Assembly (NCBI GenBank): GCA_033063855.1
Contig: CP093831.1
Location: 20,770,001 to 20,834,000 of the forward strand
From: Smittia aterrima
Taxonomy: Eukaryota > Arthropoda > Insecta > Diptera > Chironomidae
DNA length: 64,000 bases
Direction: 5' to 3'
The notes beneath the pieces are model-generated. The model made no database searches. It was not told the DNA's origin and saw only the letters and a list, made by a program, of their open reading frames with translations. The position numbers were made by a program, and so were the translations under genes. Shown here piece after piece: positions 1 to 12,036 of this stretch (position 1 is the stretch's first letter; every line of letters starts with the position of its first letter).

Positions 1-3000
1 TCGTTGCGCTTTTGTGAAAATTGAATAATAAATCGGGACCCGTCTCGGCAACGATGCAATTCATTCTTGCTGCCGTAAGTTGTTCATTGCCCTCTTTCAT
101 TTATATATTTTGTTTCGTTCACCATTACACTCGTTACACTCTGACTCATCACAATTTCAATTTTAATGTTATTGTCGCCCCGTCAATTTTCGCATATACA
201 ACACAACATAATTAAAAGGAATTTTACGCGAGCAGAGATCTCGTCGTCTGGGCGAGTAAGCGAGTGAGATGGAAGATCCCTCTCGACTCCGACGATTGAC
301 TGCTGCATGTGCTGAACAATTTATAATGTTCCGTCAGGCAGCGAAAGTCATCGCCGTAGCCGGGCGGTTGTAAAAGATCCACATCACGAGATACACCATG
401 CAAATTGATGATGCTTCATTATGCAGCCGCGGAAAGTCGGTCTTGACTTGGCAGCGAGTCAAGAAAAAAAAGTTTTTCACGTTGTACACGATGCACTTTC
501 GATTATAAAAATTTGGCAGTTTTAAAATGCAATTAATTGCAGTTTTCTTTCAAAGTGATTTGCACGAAAAAAATTGTTTTCGATTAAAAGAAGAAAAATG
601 ACGACGTGCTTTTATAAACCTAAGCGATGACGACATTTGTAGCAGTAGAGGAAGAAGCTTCGATTTTGGCATCCGCTGGAAAAGCTTTTCGTGTACACGT
701 GTCTGCCGAAGTAGAAATCCTTGAGATTTTCGGGTTGGGTGTTGTGTTGTATGAATGAAATTTCCATTCCCTCGTTGGTCTCGCTCACACTCCAACATGA
801 AAAAAAAACCAAACTTCTTTCTTCGTCCTCATCCCCTCTTCTTCTTCTCTGCCATAGCAGTTTCAGTGATTCCGAACAGCTTCAAAAGAAGCTTAAAAAG
901 TGTCGCAGTTCTCGTGGATACATTTACGCAACTTGAAGTGCTGTTTAATTGAGCTTTTCATTCGACATTTAGGAATTTATTTTGAATTTCACCTTTGATG
1001 AGGATTCAATTGTTGATATCACGTAGAAATTTGATTCAATGGCCTCTAAAGCGAAAAGAAGCTTTAGTCGTGGGTTGGAACAGACTTTGCAGCACCAAGT
1101 TGTGTAGCAACCGAGAATTACCTTCTAATTGACTCAGCATCCCTCGAACTTTTCATATTTCGCAGAAGCCGCCCTTGCGAAATATTCCGTCACGCAAATA
1201 GGAAAAATATATCTTTTCCGCAACGAAAGGCTCATGATATTGAAATTTGCTTGTTGTGCGTGGGAAATTTTGTTTGGTTCGCGTCTGTTTCTACGAAGTG
1301 AAGAATTTCAATTCCGTCAAATGAAATCTGAGCGAGAGTGGTGCATAGCAACAGTTCAAAGGTCTTCGAGGGGAAAACGATGTAATTAATAAAAAATCTC
1401 AACATTTCAAATTAAATTGTCGAAACGCGATTTGTTTCGTAATTTGAAATTTCCAGGAAATTTCTCTTGTGTAAGCCCCTCAAATCCCAAGGCCACTTAA
1501 TCGAATTGAGAAAGAGAAGAGCTCGTAAAAGATTTCAAAAACGTTTACCTGATGCTGAAGTTTCTTTTCACCCTTAGTCAAATTATAGAAAAAATGAACG
1601 TTTAACAATTGATGATGTACACGAGCGAGAGAACGAAGCCTTCATATAAATAGCAATTGAAGTCCCCATCCCACCGGCAAAGTTTGATAGAAAAACAAAA
1701 TTTTCTGAGAAAAGCCGGCGAGGAAATTTTCATAAATCAAAACTATTCGAAAACAAATTAATTAGAAAACACTTTCTCGGTTGACGACAGAGCAATCATT
1801 CCCTTTCCCAATACATTCTTGAGTCTCCTACCGATAATTTGAATCCTTTCACGATGTGCGCCAAATATTGTGGAAAAGCTCTTTTTGTGTGTAGGTTTTG
1901 TGAAAGAATTACAAATCCTAACTCACCCTCCACAAACTCTACCCAGATGGCAAAAGAAGAAGAAAATACGAAATGAGATGACATGCGCCGGCTTCCAAAA
2001 TACGACGAGGTGGAGAAGGATGACAAAAAGTATGGAAACAACAACAAAGCTTTTGTTGTGAGGGACGAGCAGGAAAAAAAAGAAAAAGCTTTAGAATGAG
2101 CCTCTCGATTGTTCCGTAAAGATTCATAACAGTTAATGTGGCAACCGCGATTGAGTTGCTTTATAAATTGTAGAAGCATCAAATGACCTTGTGTTCATCC
2201 CCATGAGAGATAGAAAATATTTTCAATGTTGAAAGCATGTGCGAGGATGCTTTCTCCTTCTCATTCTCCAACCACCCTCTCATCCGTTTGTACGTTCGTC
2301 GTAGTTTTTTTCTGCTCCGTTCACAGTCACTATCAAGTTGTGGAAAAGCTTTTTTCTCTCTCTCCCTCTCTCTCGTTACACTTTATGAATATTGCGCCCT
2401 AGAGACGAAGGCTTTGCCGGGTGTGAATGCAATAAAAGCTTTACTTTTGTGAATGAAAATCTACCTTTCCTTCGTTCAAAAAGAATAATGCATAATCAAT
2501 TTAGCCTAAAGCTACAGAACATTCTGAGAAAATCTAATGGAAAACTTCTTCGAATTGTTTTGAAGCTCATCGTGACCTTCATCCTAAAATAACAACAATT
2601 TCTTCTGCAAAATATCCCATGATCGCTTGCTTACATTGCTACAGCCTACGAGGCTCTCACACGAATTTCCTTTTTTGCGACTCATAAGAGCCGAGCCACT
2701 AGCACGAGTAACATTTCCATGGAGAGTTGGAGAAATTTTACCGATCTAAAAATAATTTTCGAGCTGGCCTCGTCGCCTTGTACAACGAAGGAATTAAAAT
2801 TGTTATCAGGAAAAATGGTTGAGAAAGGCGTGTTTATTTATCAATGTTGGTTATAAATAATTTTCATGTTTGTCGAAAATTTGATGACCACAAGGCGAGA
2901 ATTACGATCTTTATCATTGACCATTGTGATGTTTGCTCAAAGATAAAGATTTAGATAAGAAGAAAAAACCAAAAAACTTCCATCTTTGCTCGCATCTTAC

Positions 3001-6000
3001 AAATACTCGCAAACAAAATCGTTTCATTCGTTTTGCATGAAATTTAATTCGAGCTTGGAAGTTATCGATATCGCAAATCGTACGAGCGATCTTGAGAAGT
3101 AAACAATAATCTTCACGGTTGAGCCGAATGAAGTTCATGGAAACGTAAGGCTTTACCGTAAAGCAGATAACATTCCATTGCAAAGTGCCAGAGTTTTGAA
3201 TGTTGATGTCAAAACATATAAAAAATTGAAATGTTTATTAGAGACCGCAGGGCTTAGGATTTTAATTTAATTTGAATCCGTTTTCGAGAAGAAACAAATG
3301 TGCATGAGACATCCAAGCCAAGCCGCCCGGTATTAAAACACAAGCAACTTCGAACTTTGAAATTTTATGGAAAATAAACCGACACGTTTTGTTTATTTTA
3401 CTGAAGTTAATGGATTCATCGATAATTTCGCGCGTGGAAGAAAATCAAGAATGGAAAAAAGTGTGTAAATATAAAGAAGAGATATTTCGCCGAATCTATT
3501 TTCAATCTTCTTTTAATTATCATTTTGACTGAGTGCTGAAAAAAAAAAAATCTGCGTGAAGACTAAAAGAATAACACACCGCGTGAGTGTCGAGTGAATG
3601 ACGGCGAAACTTTTCGCTTTTCATTGAATGAAAATGTGAATAGAAAGAAGAAAAAGAAGAAGAAGTGGGAGCGAAGTAAAAAAGAAATCATGGATGGAAA
3701 AATAAAGTTCAAGGCCAATGAAAACCGATATTTTCCCTACCAATATACTTAAACACTTATTTGCGGTTCTATAAATAAGAGAATTTTCTAACAAATAAAC
3801 ACTAAATTGGAGCTCACTGAAGCGAGAGTGTGGAGAAAACAAGACAAAGAAGAAGTCGTGTGAGAGTGACTCTCAATATGGTTAGTTAGCGCAAAAACTT
3901 CCAGAATCACTTTTGATCTTTTCTCTTTTGATTTCATCATTCGCGGATGGTAACATCGCACATAATGTATTCATCATATTCCAATTTGTTGTGTATACGA
4001 GTGAGCGAGAGAGTGGACGACGAAGAATGTTCATACGTACAAGCCGGAATTATAAAAATAGATGTTTAGTAGTATCACCAATACATTTGGACATACCTGC
4101 ACTCACTCAACAGCCCATCGCATTTATCATTTCAATTTCGACACGTAAAAAAATCCGACGGATTACGGTGTCAATTGGAGATATTTGTGAGATCTTCTTC
4201 TTGGCTCGCTCTTGATTTGCGTAAAACAAGCTCAAAGTTTTTTTGTTGTTGCTGCTCTGAGAAGCATTGATACTTAGGAAGCTTGAAACTCGTGAATAAA
4301 TCGATCAACCTACAGTTCTTCTTTCCCCTCGGGAAGCCAAACAAACAACAAATTCTTTTGTGTCGAGCTTAAAAATAGCGACAGTCGTTAATGAAATACT
4401 GAGCCGATGTGAATGTTCCATAAACAAAAAATTTATATATAGCGTCGCACACGATTATCATAGACACGGCAGTGCCATTACTTGTAAGGGCAGAGTCCTT
4501 GAAATGTCCGTCAGCTCACACTTTCATTCTTACGTGATGCTATCAGCTGCTCATGCTTTCAGGCTTGACCTCTCTGACAATCTCATCGGCGCTTTATGGC
4601 GGGCGGGTGAACTGATTGCTTCTCTCCGCCGTTTGATTATGTGACTTCGATAAGCCAATGATTTATCATGACTGTTTACATTTTGGCGGTGGCCCGATTA
4701 AAATGTCATTCTCAGACTTCAGTCGTGTGTGAGTGAATCAGGAAGATGAGAAGCTTCGAGTGCCTCATATTTCTTGTTATCAGCAGCAAAACTGTTTACA
4801 GAAAACAACATAGGCTTTTATATTCTCGAGTCGTTTCAATTTGCTTTCTGTTTGTTGTTGAATGAGTGGGTCGACAAAATGCGTGTGTAGTTGTAAAGCA
4901 TGAGACATTATATTTTCGACTGTGGGGAAAAGGGGAGGCGAATGAATCATCGAGAGTATTTAGTTGCTGCCGAGCTCTGTATAAACGGAAACTCCATTCA
5001 TATTTGGTCGACGACGAAGCGAACAAACAATTAACCGACGAAGAATGAAAAATTATTTTCATTGATAGCAGAGTTGTGGGAGAGAAAAGCACGTTTCGAT
5101 GCAACGGTTCGACTCGTGCGATAAGATAAGCTTACGGTGATGGAACATAACAAAGTCGCATACGCGATAAGAATCTTCAACGAGTGTGATAAGCTGTACG
5201 CTCGTTTCCCGCTGTTGGTGATTCGATTTGCTTAATGAATGAAATTAAGTGGAAATCTAAAGCGACCGAGTGCGAAGAAAAAATCATCGCATTGGGTACT
5301 CGATTGAGAGTTCATGAATGCAAATATTTGAGAAACAAGGAAACGAATGTAAATAATTAAATTCCGTAAGACGATAGTGTGAGCAGAATAATATTTACAT
5401 TTATCATCGCCATCAAGAGTCACTAACGACAACTCCCACCAGAAGCTTTTCTTCGCACACGAAAAAGCAATTTCCATTGATTATTTGTAAGGTTTCTCCT
5501 TCACCATGAATTCATTTAGAAGAAAAGGATTGCGCAATCAACTCTTTGTACGAAACTAACTCGAAGGCGATAGATTTCTCCACCCACGCATCGATAGAAA
5601 TATCTTTGGATCAAAGGACTTTCATAACTTAATAAATCTACTGCGTGACAGTGTCAGACAAGCGTCGAGAAACTGCAATAAAAACTCTTTCATGTCGAAC
5701 TCGAATCACACTCCCGACCCTCTCCCCATTAGCTAACAAAGTCTCTCTCATTCTCGTGTACCCGCGAAACAGCTTTTTTTAATCGCCGAAAAATAAAACA
5801 CGATAAAACTCATTCCAAACAACACAAACGTTGAAAATGGAAATGAAATGAAATTTTTTTTTGCTTTGGCTCTCGTAGTTCGACCTTGATCATGACATTG
5901 ATTCCAAAAACTATTTCCAACCACGGTTCCATGTTTTTTCCGATTCTAATTTTACGTTTATTAGAAAAAATCGTCGAGTGTCGAGTTGCTTGTGCTTTCG

Positions 6001-6179
6001 TTTGCGAAAATAGGAAACCTTATTTTTGATTGACGAACTGAGAAATCTCTTGACTGAGCAAAACGAGTATTGATGTATGTTTTAGAAGTCTGTGGTGGAA
6101 TCGTTGATTGCGAAAGATGAGACTTAAATAGCACTCTACGTTACTTAATGACAAACTATTTGCTCTTTCACATTTACAG
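1..6179. other. Noncoding stretch upstream of Atx-1
   Basis: I see no convincing coding gene here. Open frames are short, lysine/serine/phenylalanine-rich and typical of AT-rich noncoding DNA. The right edge is a good splice acceptor (pyrimidine-rich, ending in AG at 6178-6179) feeding the first coding exon of Atx-1, so part of this stretch is probably the Atx-1 promoter, 5' untranslated exon(s) and first intron. A consensus splice donor (GTAAGT) starts at 75 after a short open stretch; it could end an untranslated exon. Simple purine or pyrimidine runs occur, for example near 2357 and 3637. Confidence 0.6.
3063..3070. promoter_or_regulatory. TATCGATA motif (DRE-like)
   Basis: The palindrome TATCGATA is the binding core of the Drosophila factor DREF and of the competing insulator protein BEAF-32. 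It stands alone in noncoding DNA about 3.2 kb upstream of the Atx-1 start codon. An 8-bp match can arise by chance in a window this size, so this marks only a possible promoter or boundary element. Confidence 0.2.
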
Positions 6180-6236
6180 ATTGTGACTCGCTTTTTCTGT
6201 TAGCGCTGCCCTGGCCTCACACAATCAGATCGGTCG

Positions 6237-8258
6237 ATGCTTTCAGCAGTTGAACTTCACTCTGGTGGTCCAGGAGGGATTGGGATTTATTCTCATCATC
6301 CGCCATTCGGTAGACCCTCGTCAAGTGTACAACATCAGATGCCACTAGCCTCCACGAACAACGCTCAAGTTTCACCCATGTCAGGAGCGGAGTTTGCACG
6401 GCCTAAGCCTAAGAGCATTGGATCATTAAATGGAACGTCAACGACTTCTCCATCACAAAAATACTCGCATCATGAACAAAATGGACCAGTAAACTTGGCT
6501 CCTTCTTCGAGAGGTACACCGCCAACAAAATCTGATTCCGATCATAAAGAAATCGACGTTGTCGGACTAGGAAGCTCAAGTTCAAATTCGATTGGTGCTC
6601 CAATGTCTTACGCAACGACCACCTCTCGAATGTCTTACCCAACAAACTTGGGAACAAACGCTTATCAAGCACTGAACTATAGCTTTTATGGAAGTCGATA
6701 TGGGTAAGTGGCATTATATCTCGTAATTGTCCGCTCGTGCTGATTAACATTTCTTTCGATTTAGGACTCCAATGTTTTCTCACCGTTCAGCGTATCCGCC
6801 GCACCACTCAAGCCGTCCAACATATTTGCCACCTCAATTGGACTCTTATCCCTCGTATTTGTCAGCAGCAGCAGCTTACACATCTAACACAGTTGGAGGT
6901 TACTCAACTGCAGCTTCCCCCCAACTCTCGTCGAGCGGTGAAATTTCACAAATCTCTCATAAGACCGCATCCGAAAGATCTCACTCGATGTCTTCCTTGA
7001 GTAACGGACATCATCTTTACGCAATGAAAGAGAAAGAGTCAAAGTCAGCTGCTCCGAGACTTGTTGACGAAGCACGAAGTAATAATAACTTCAAAGTTCC
7101 TTCCGGTAAAGAAGGATCTCTTAAACATCGCATTCTAACCACAGCGCGACCACACAACGATAAGCATGGAACTATCAATCATCCTGCTAATAGGTAAATA
7201 AAGTTTTCGATGCTTATTCACCTGAGATAGACCTTTACGTGACATTTCGATAATCTTTAAACGTTTCTCTTGATTAGATCTCCGCTCGGTAACAATTCTT
7301 TTCTCAACTTTACTCGTGGTTCGCTTATTGAGCTCAGTAATGGGTCACTAAGACGTGTGGAAGATTTGCGAACTGAAGATTTTATCTTGTCAGCTGAGAA
7401 GTCACAAGACCTTCAACTCGCCGACTCTACGGTCGTTAAAATTCTTTCGTCTGGCAACAGCAATAATTGTGTGATGATCACGTTCAGCTACGATAACAAC
7501 AGATCTAAGGTGAGTGACGAAAAATGATCTTTGACAAACTGAATATTTTTATTAATAATATTTATTCGTTTCAGGTTGACATCGAAGCCAAACTCGAGCA
7601 TCCTTTCTTTGTCTATGGTCAGGGATGGGCTTCTTGCCACCCTGAAGGTTCAATGTCAGCTTTCGGACTGAAATGCCAACGTTTGCAAGTCGGCGATGTT
7701 TGTATTTCATTAAAACCTCGTGAGGTTAAGCAAGAGCCTCCTTTAAGTCCAATGGCTCAGAAACGAACAATCCATCAGCAACAACAACAGCAACAAAGAG
7801 AGATTTATCAACAATTGAAAGAACATCAACAGCAACAACAGCAGCAGCAGCAACAGCAGCAAGACTCGATGCCACAAAATCTCTCAAGACGCTCATCAAC
7901 GATCTCAACGACATCAGCTGTCGACACAGCGATGAGTCCCATGGCTGAGTTCTATAAACTTCAGATGTCTTTTTATGCAGCAAGTCAAGGTCGTATCCCA
8001 ACTGCCTACTCGTCGTTCTTAAATGAAGACGCTTCCACAGCCGCTGCACATATGTCTCACGAATTAAATACCTCATTGAACAACAACAACACAAACGACA
8101 AATTACCATCGATGATGTCGAAGAATTCGTGTTCAGATGATTACGTTCAGAACAATTTAGATGATTTGCAATCGAGGAAACGTCGATGGTCAGCGCCTGA
8201 CGAAGAGCAGCAACAACAGCAGCAGCAACAACAGAGTCAGAGAAAAATTGTGAATTAA
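6237..8258 (+). CDS. Atx-1: Ataxin-1 homolog, AXH-domain transcriptional co-regulator
   Basis: Four coding exons, 6237-6703, 6765-7193, 7278-7509 and 7575-8258, join in phase to give 603 residues. The start is the first ATG after an in-frame TAG at 6201, within an exon that begins at an acceptor at 6180. The AXH domain lies at about residues 301-426, split across exons 3 and 4 (FTRGSLIELSNGSL near its start, HPFFVYGQGWASC and LQVGDVCISL near its end). In ataxins this fold mediates dimerisation, RNA binding and contact with repressors such as Capicua. The N-terminal 300 residues are Ser/Pro/Tyr-rich and low in complexity. Glutamine tracts follow the AXH domain (residues 444-450, 461-472) and one sits near the C-terminus (588-596). 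RKRRWSAP at about 577-584 matches the nuclear-localisation and 14-3-3 site of human ataxin-1 (Ser776), with the serine at 582. This is very probably a nuclear protein. Confidence 0.9.
7776..7862 (+). repeat. CAG/CAA repeat encoding two glutamine runs in Atx-1
   Basis: Mixed CAG and CAA codons encode seven consecutive glutamines (7776-7796) and, after a short spacer, twelve more (7827-7862). The tract lies about 18 residues C-terminal to the AXH domain, whereas the disease-associated tract of human ataxin-1 is N-terminal. CAA interruptions usually stabilise such repeats. Confidence 0.9.
8208..8234 (+). repeat. CAG/CAA repeat encoding nine glutamines near the Atx-1 C-terminus
   Basis: Nine glutamine codons (mixed CAG and CAA) start six residues after the conserved RKRRWS serine and seven codons before the stop. 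Confidence 0.9.
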
Positions 8259-10033
8259 CTAGGAGTCGCACAAAATTGAAAACGTACTAACCAATGCACG
8301 CCAGAAGCTCACCAAGGCGAAGTCTTTCATTGTAAATAATGTTTAACCTCAGACAAGTGATCTCGCGCCAAGTGTTTTTTTGTATCGAAAGTTGATGTTG
8401 ATGGGGCACGGGCAAAAGCCATGGAGAGTTCAAATTTTCATTTTATTAACAAGCTTATGACACGAGCAGCTGTTTCGTTTGAGAAGACGTTGATAGAAAT
8501 GTATCATCTAAATAACTCAAGCGATGTTAAATGCCAAAAAAAATTGTTGGCAAGTTTTCCTGTTCACGTGGGCAAGTTGTTGATCTAAGCTGGAGAACGT
8601 TACATGATCATGCTCCGGAAAACGAACTTTTTTGATTAAATGGATAGATCTCATTGCTGACTTTTTCATTGATGTGAAAACTTGTTTCACTAAAAGCATT
8701 GGCGAGATTAAGCTGCACAGTTGTTTCAGTCCCTGAAACTTTCGCAGAAAAATCATGAAAAATTGGAAAAATTGTTCAAGAAGAAAAAGGAAATCGGTGT
8801 CTTACAAAAATATTATTAAAGAAAAATGTTTGTAAATTTGATAAAAAAAAATGTGATTCGCTTCGTTAGGGAAAGCATTAAAATCACCTCAAGCTATCTT
8901 TAAAGCTTTTGACTATCGATTTGTGGAAGTTTTGAAAAGCAAACTTACGAAGTGGCTTAAAAAAGTTTAAGAAGTCATGCGAGTTAAGCTTTAAAGTTGG
9001 TCTGAGTTCTTTGAATGTCTTTCCATCGCCAAGCGACTCTGTCGAAGATGAGAAATTAAGTTAAGGTTGTCACAAAATAATCGCTGAAAGAAACTGTATT
9101 TTCTTAAAATGTTAATTTTTATATCAAAGATGTTTCTGATGAGCGGTTGACGAAGCTGATGTAACAGGTTGAAAAAGAATTTAAATTGAAACTAAACTCG
9201 CTGTTTTCTTCAAGAAAAAAAAAATCCTGAAAGCTTTTCTCTTTATCTGTGACTGATTTTTCGACGAATGAAATGTTTACTGTGTCAAAGGAGTTTGTGA
9301 AGTTGTCTTCGTCGTCGTCACTCTTTTGGAACGAAACTCAAAGAATGGAAATAACGTCAACGAATCTCTGAATTTCCTTTTAATCTGGTGGCGTGCGTGA
9401 CATGCTTTCCTTATAAAATTGTGTCTGAAACGTGACTCAGCTTCGTTCAAAACGACAAACCGCTATGATTGTTCCTTGATGTTTCTTTCTTTGTAAAAAA
9501 GAAGAAAATACGTTGAATCCTATCAACGTCCTTCGACAAAAACACGAAAAACAATTGCCATCCGACATAAAAAATATTGATGAAACTTGTGATTCATTGG
9601 CAGATGATAAATATCTAAAGAAATCTTCTTCAGGCTGTTTTTCTTCTTGTTAGAAATTGGTTAATTTCGTTCTTCCATATGATCGAGTAAAAATAAACTC
9701 TCTTTATTAGTTCTTATTGTTGATCGATGATGAAACAAATTATTTAGTTTAAAAAGAGCTCGACAAGTTTTAATTAAAACACGTTTCAGGTGAAATAAGA
9801 TTATTTAAATTTAAAGTTGGAAACTTGACTTAATCCTTCTTTTATGTCTAAGCGTAAAGTGCTGCTCGAGAAATTTTTGAATATATTTTTATCAGAGAGA
9901 AGTTTTCTCAGAACTTTCTTTTGCTTTTAGTTAGCTATGTTGAGATGGAAAAATATTTTTCGATGCACACCAGAGATTTCTTCTCGTTGAAGAAGGCTCT
10001 GAAGAAACTGAAAGAATTATGTCATTAAAAATG

Positions 10034-10039
10034 AATAAA
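10034..10039 (+). terminator. Candidate poly(A) signal for Atx-1
   Basis: AATAAA about 1.8 kb beyond the Atx-1 stop codon. Another hexamer lies at 9692-9697. The choice between them is inference. Confidence 0.3.
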
Positions 10040-10088
10040 TGGACATAAAGAATTATAAGTGTTGAATTTCATTTTGATCAGAATCATT

Positions 10089-10094
10089 TTTATT
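10089..10094 (-). terminator. Candidate poly(A) signal for the first ZAD gene
   Basis: AATAAA on the minus strand, about 23 bp beyond the stop codon at 10117, a normal position for a compact insect gene. Confidence 0.5.
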
Positions 10095-10116
10095 AATTGA
10101 GTTGCTCTTTGCAAAT

Positions 10117-11877
10117 TTAGGATTTTCCATGCGCGTCTCGTCGATGTCTAGAGAGATTTGCTCGAAGGTGAAACTTCGACGAACAGCCATTCTCCGGACA
10201 TTCGAATACTTTTCCGGAGCCTAATGGATTTGTTTGTGGCAAAGCTTTCGTTGGAGACCCGAAAATATCGAAATCCGGAATGAGTTCAACAGAAGGAGAT
10301 CTTGATCGACCGCGTGTCATTGATGTAGATTGTGACGTCGAATCATCAGTCATTATACCGAAACTCTTCGATTTCAAGACTTGATTTACGTCAACCTCTT
10401 TGAAGCCTTCAAGGATTCCTTCACTTTTGTCGTCTAAATTTTCTTCTGAATCTCGTTTACATTTCTTTCGTGGTCTTCCACGATTTGGTTTATTTGAAAA
10501 TGTTGGAGAAGTCTCTTCTTCCTCTTCATTTTCATTTTGTTCAAGGCTGTTATTCGACTTTTTTAAATGCTTTCGTGGCCTTCCTTTTGAAACTCTTCTT
10601 GGAGAGTCCTCGTAGTCACTGTCCACCTTCTTTGAATTTGAATCATCTGAAGAAACCATTTCTACTTCGTTTTCTACAGGAACTGTTGGAGTTTCATTAT
10701 CTGTTGATCGAGTTCTTTTCTTAGGACGTCCACGACGTTTTGGCTTGAGCAACTCGAACAGTGGAGTTGGTTCTCGTGATGGAGAATTCTGTTTATCTTC
10801 AGCTGGTTCGTCTGACGTAATAAACTGAGAGGCGCTGATTAATGTTGCTCCAAAATCAGGCGATGATTCGCGATTCGGTGAAGCTTCGTATGGAGCTGGT
10901 GATCCGTAAGGAGATTGAGAATCGTAAGGCGGCTGAATAGGAGATTTAGTCTTCTTCGTGCTTCTACGGATTGTACCAGACTTTGTCAATAGTTTTTTTT
11001 TGTGGAGTTTCATGTGGTTATTGAAAGATTTAACGTATCTGAAAAGTTTTTCACATCCTTTCACGCTGCAGGTGAATTGCCCGCTTCGGTTACCATGAAT
11101 TCGCTCTACCAGGGAATCTTTAGGCTCCGGTACAAGTTCCAAAAGTGAATCTTCCTCTTCGTCTTGATGGTACGAGCGATTATTCGATTTTTTGGAAAGA
11201 ACCGGAAGCTGGACAGAATGTTCAGGTTCTGGTTGGACTTTGTGTAACTTTACATGGGATTGAAAAGACTTTATATATCTGAACGTTTTTCCACATCCTG
11301 TCACCTTGCAGACGAATTCTCCACATCGATTACCCTTCTTAATTCGCTCGACCAGAGTGTCAACTCTTGCGGGCTGCTCAACAAGTTCCAGAAGTGAATC
11401 TTCCTCGTCTTCTTGATAATACGATTGATTATTCGATTCATTGGAATGTGTCGGTAGCTGGTCATTACTTTCTGATAAAGTTGAATTCAAAATTTGCATT
11501 AAATATTTGTGAGATTCCTGGCTCTTTGTTTTCAAATCATAAGCGACTCTAAGCTTTTCCATGCAACGGTGACACATCGATTTCGGTAGGATTCCATCAT
11601 TATTTACGTTACAGTTAACGTCAAGACAGAATTTGATCAGCTCGGGCACTGAAATTCCAGGTGCAAATGAAGCACTAAAATACAAAAATACAAAAAAAAA
11701 TAGTTGTATTCTTTCAATTGATAAATTGATTTACTTACGGTAGGCTAAACGGAATTAACAGCACTGAAGTCTCAAGACAGAGTCTGCACAGCTCGGAGAG
11801 CTATAAAATACAATATAATAGGTCAGAAAACAATTAAAATCGAATTTAAACAAACTCACATCGACAATTCTTTCCAT
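10117..11877 (-). CDS. ZAD zinc-finger protein with AT-hooks and three C2H2 fingers
   Basis: Coding exons on the minus strand are 11860-11877, 11739-11800 and 10117-11674 (545 residues). The start is an ATG at 11877 in a tiny six-codon exon. The ZAD domain (residues ~10-90) shows CRLC (11-14) and CHRC (61-64), the two cysteine pairs that bind one zinc; this insect domain mediates dimerisation. C2H2 fingers are at about 149-171, 229-251 and 519-541. Three AT-hook cores lie between fingers 2 and 3: RRGRPKK ~341, KGRPRK ~391, RGRPRK ~425. The first two fingers sit in a tandem duplication of an ~80-residue module. It is probably a nuclear DNA-binding protein preferring AT-rich DNA; its target is unknown. 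It faces the next ZAD gene head to head, with 159 bp between start codons. Confidence 0.85.
10996..11457 (-). repeat. Tandem intragenic duplication of an acidic linker plus C2H2 finger
   Basis: Two copies, 11236-11457 and 10996-11208, each encode the series LP-x-x-S, SNN-x-SY-x-Q, EEDSLLELV, LVERI, GNR, then a C2H2 finger ending in KLHK. Order and spacing match throughout, so this is a duplicated segment and not a simple repeat. Confidence 0.8.
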
Positions 11878-12036
11878 GGCTAAGGGGTTAATCAGTTAAC
11901 AAGGGGGTATCAATCGGTGTTTTGAACACTATCAATTGGTTTGTTTTGAAAGACGCGGAAAAGACGCGGCAGAAAGTTTGTTTTCATATCGGAAAATCGG
12001 GTATTATTCGATTATATTTATTCGATTATATCGGGT
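11878..12036. promoter_or_regulatory. Shared divergent promoter between two ZAD genes
   Basis: Only 159 bp separate the start codons of a minus-strand and a plus-strand ZAD gene, so both promoters must lie here or overlap. The region holds two short tandem repeats: AAGACGCGG twice at about 11950-11970 and a ~14-bp ATTCGATTATAT-type unit twice at about 12004-12031. Transcription start sites cannot be placed from sequence. Confidence 0.55.

Larger units (their letters stand above)
8259..10116. other. Atx-1 3' untranslated or intergenic region
   Basis: No gene is visible. The sequence is AT-rich with many short A and T runs. AATAAA hexamers on the + strand at 9692-9697 and 10034-10039 could end a long Atx-1 3' untranslated region; ataxin-1 transcripts are known for long 3' UTRs. 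The next gene converges on it from the right. Confidence 0.55.

Noticed and set aside
1796..2182. 128-codon open frame on the minus strand
   Set aside because: Low-complexity Ser/Phe-rich translation of purine-rich DNA. No domain or splice support.
5090..5130. GGTTCGACTCG resembling a tRNA B box
   Set aside because: No matching A box, acceptor stem or cloverleaf around it.
7726..8271. 181-codon open frame on the minus strand
   Set aside because: It is the shadow of the Atx-1 last exon; its Ala/Val runs are the complement of the CAG/CAA glutamine codons.
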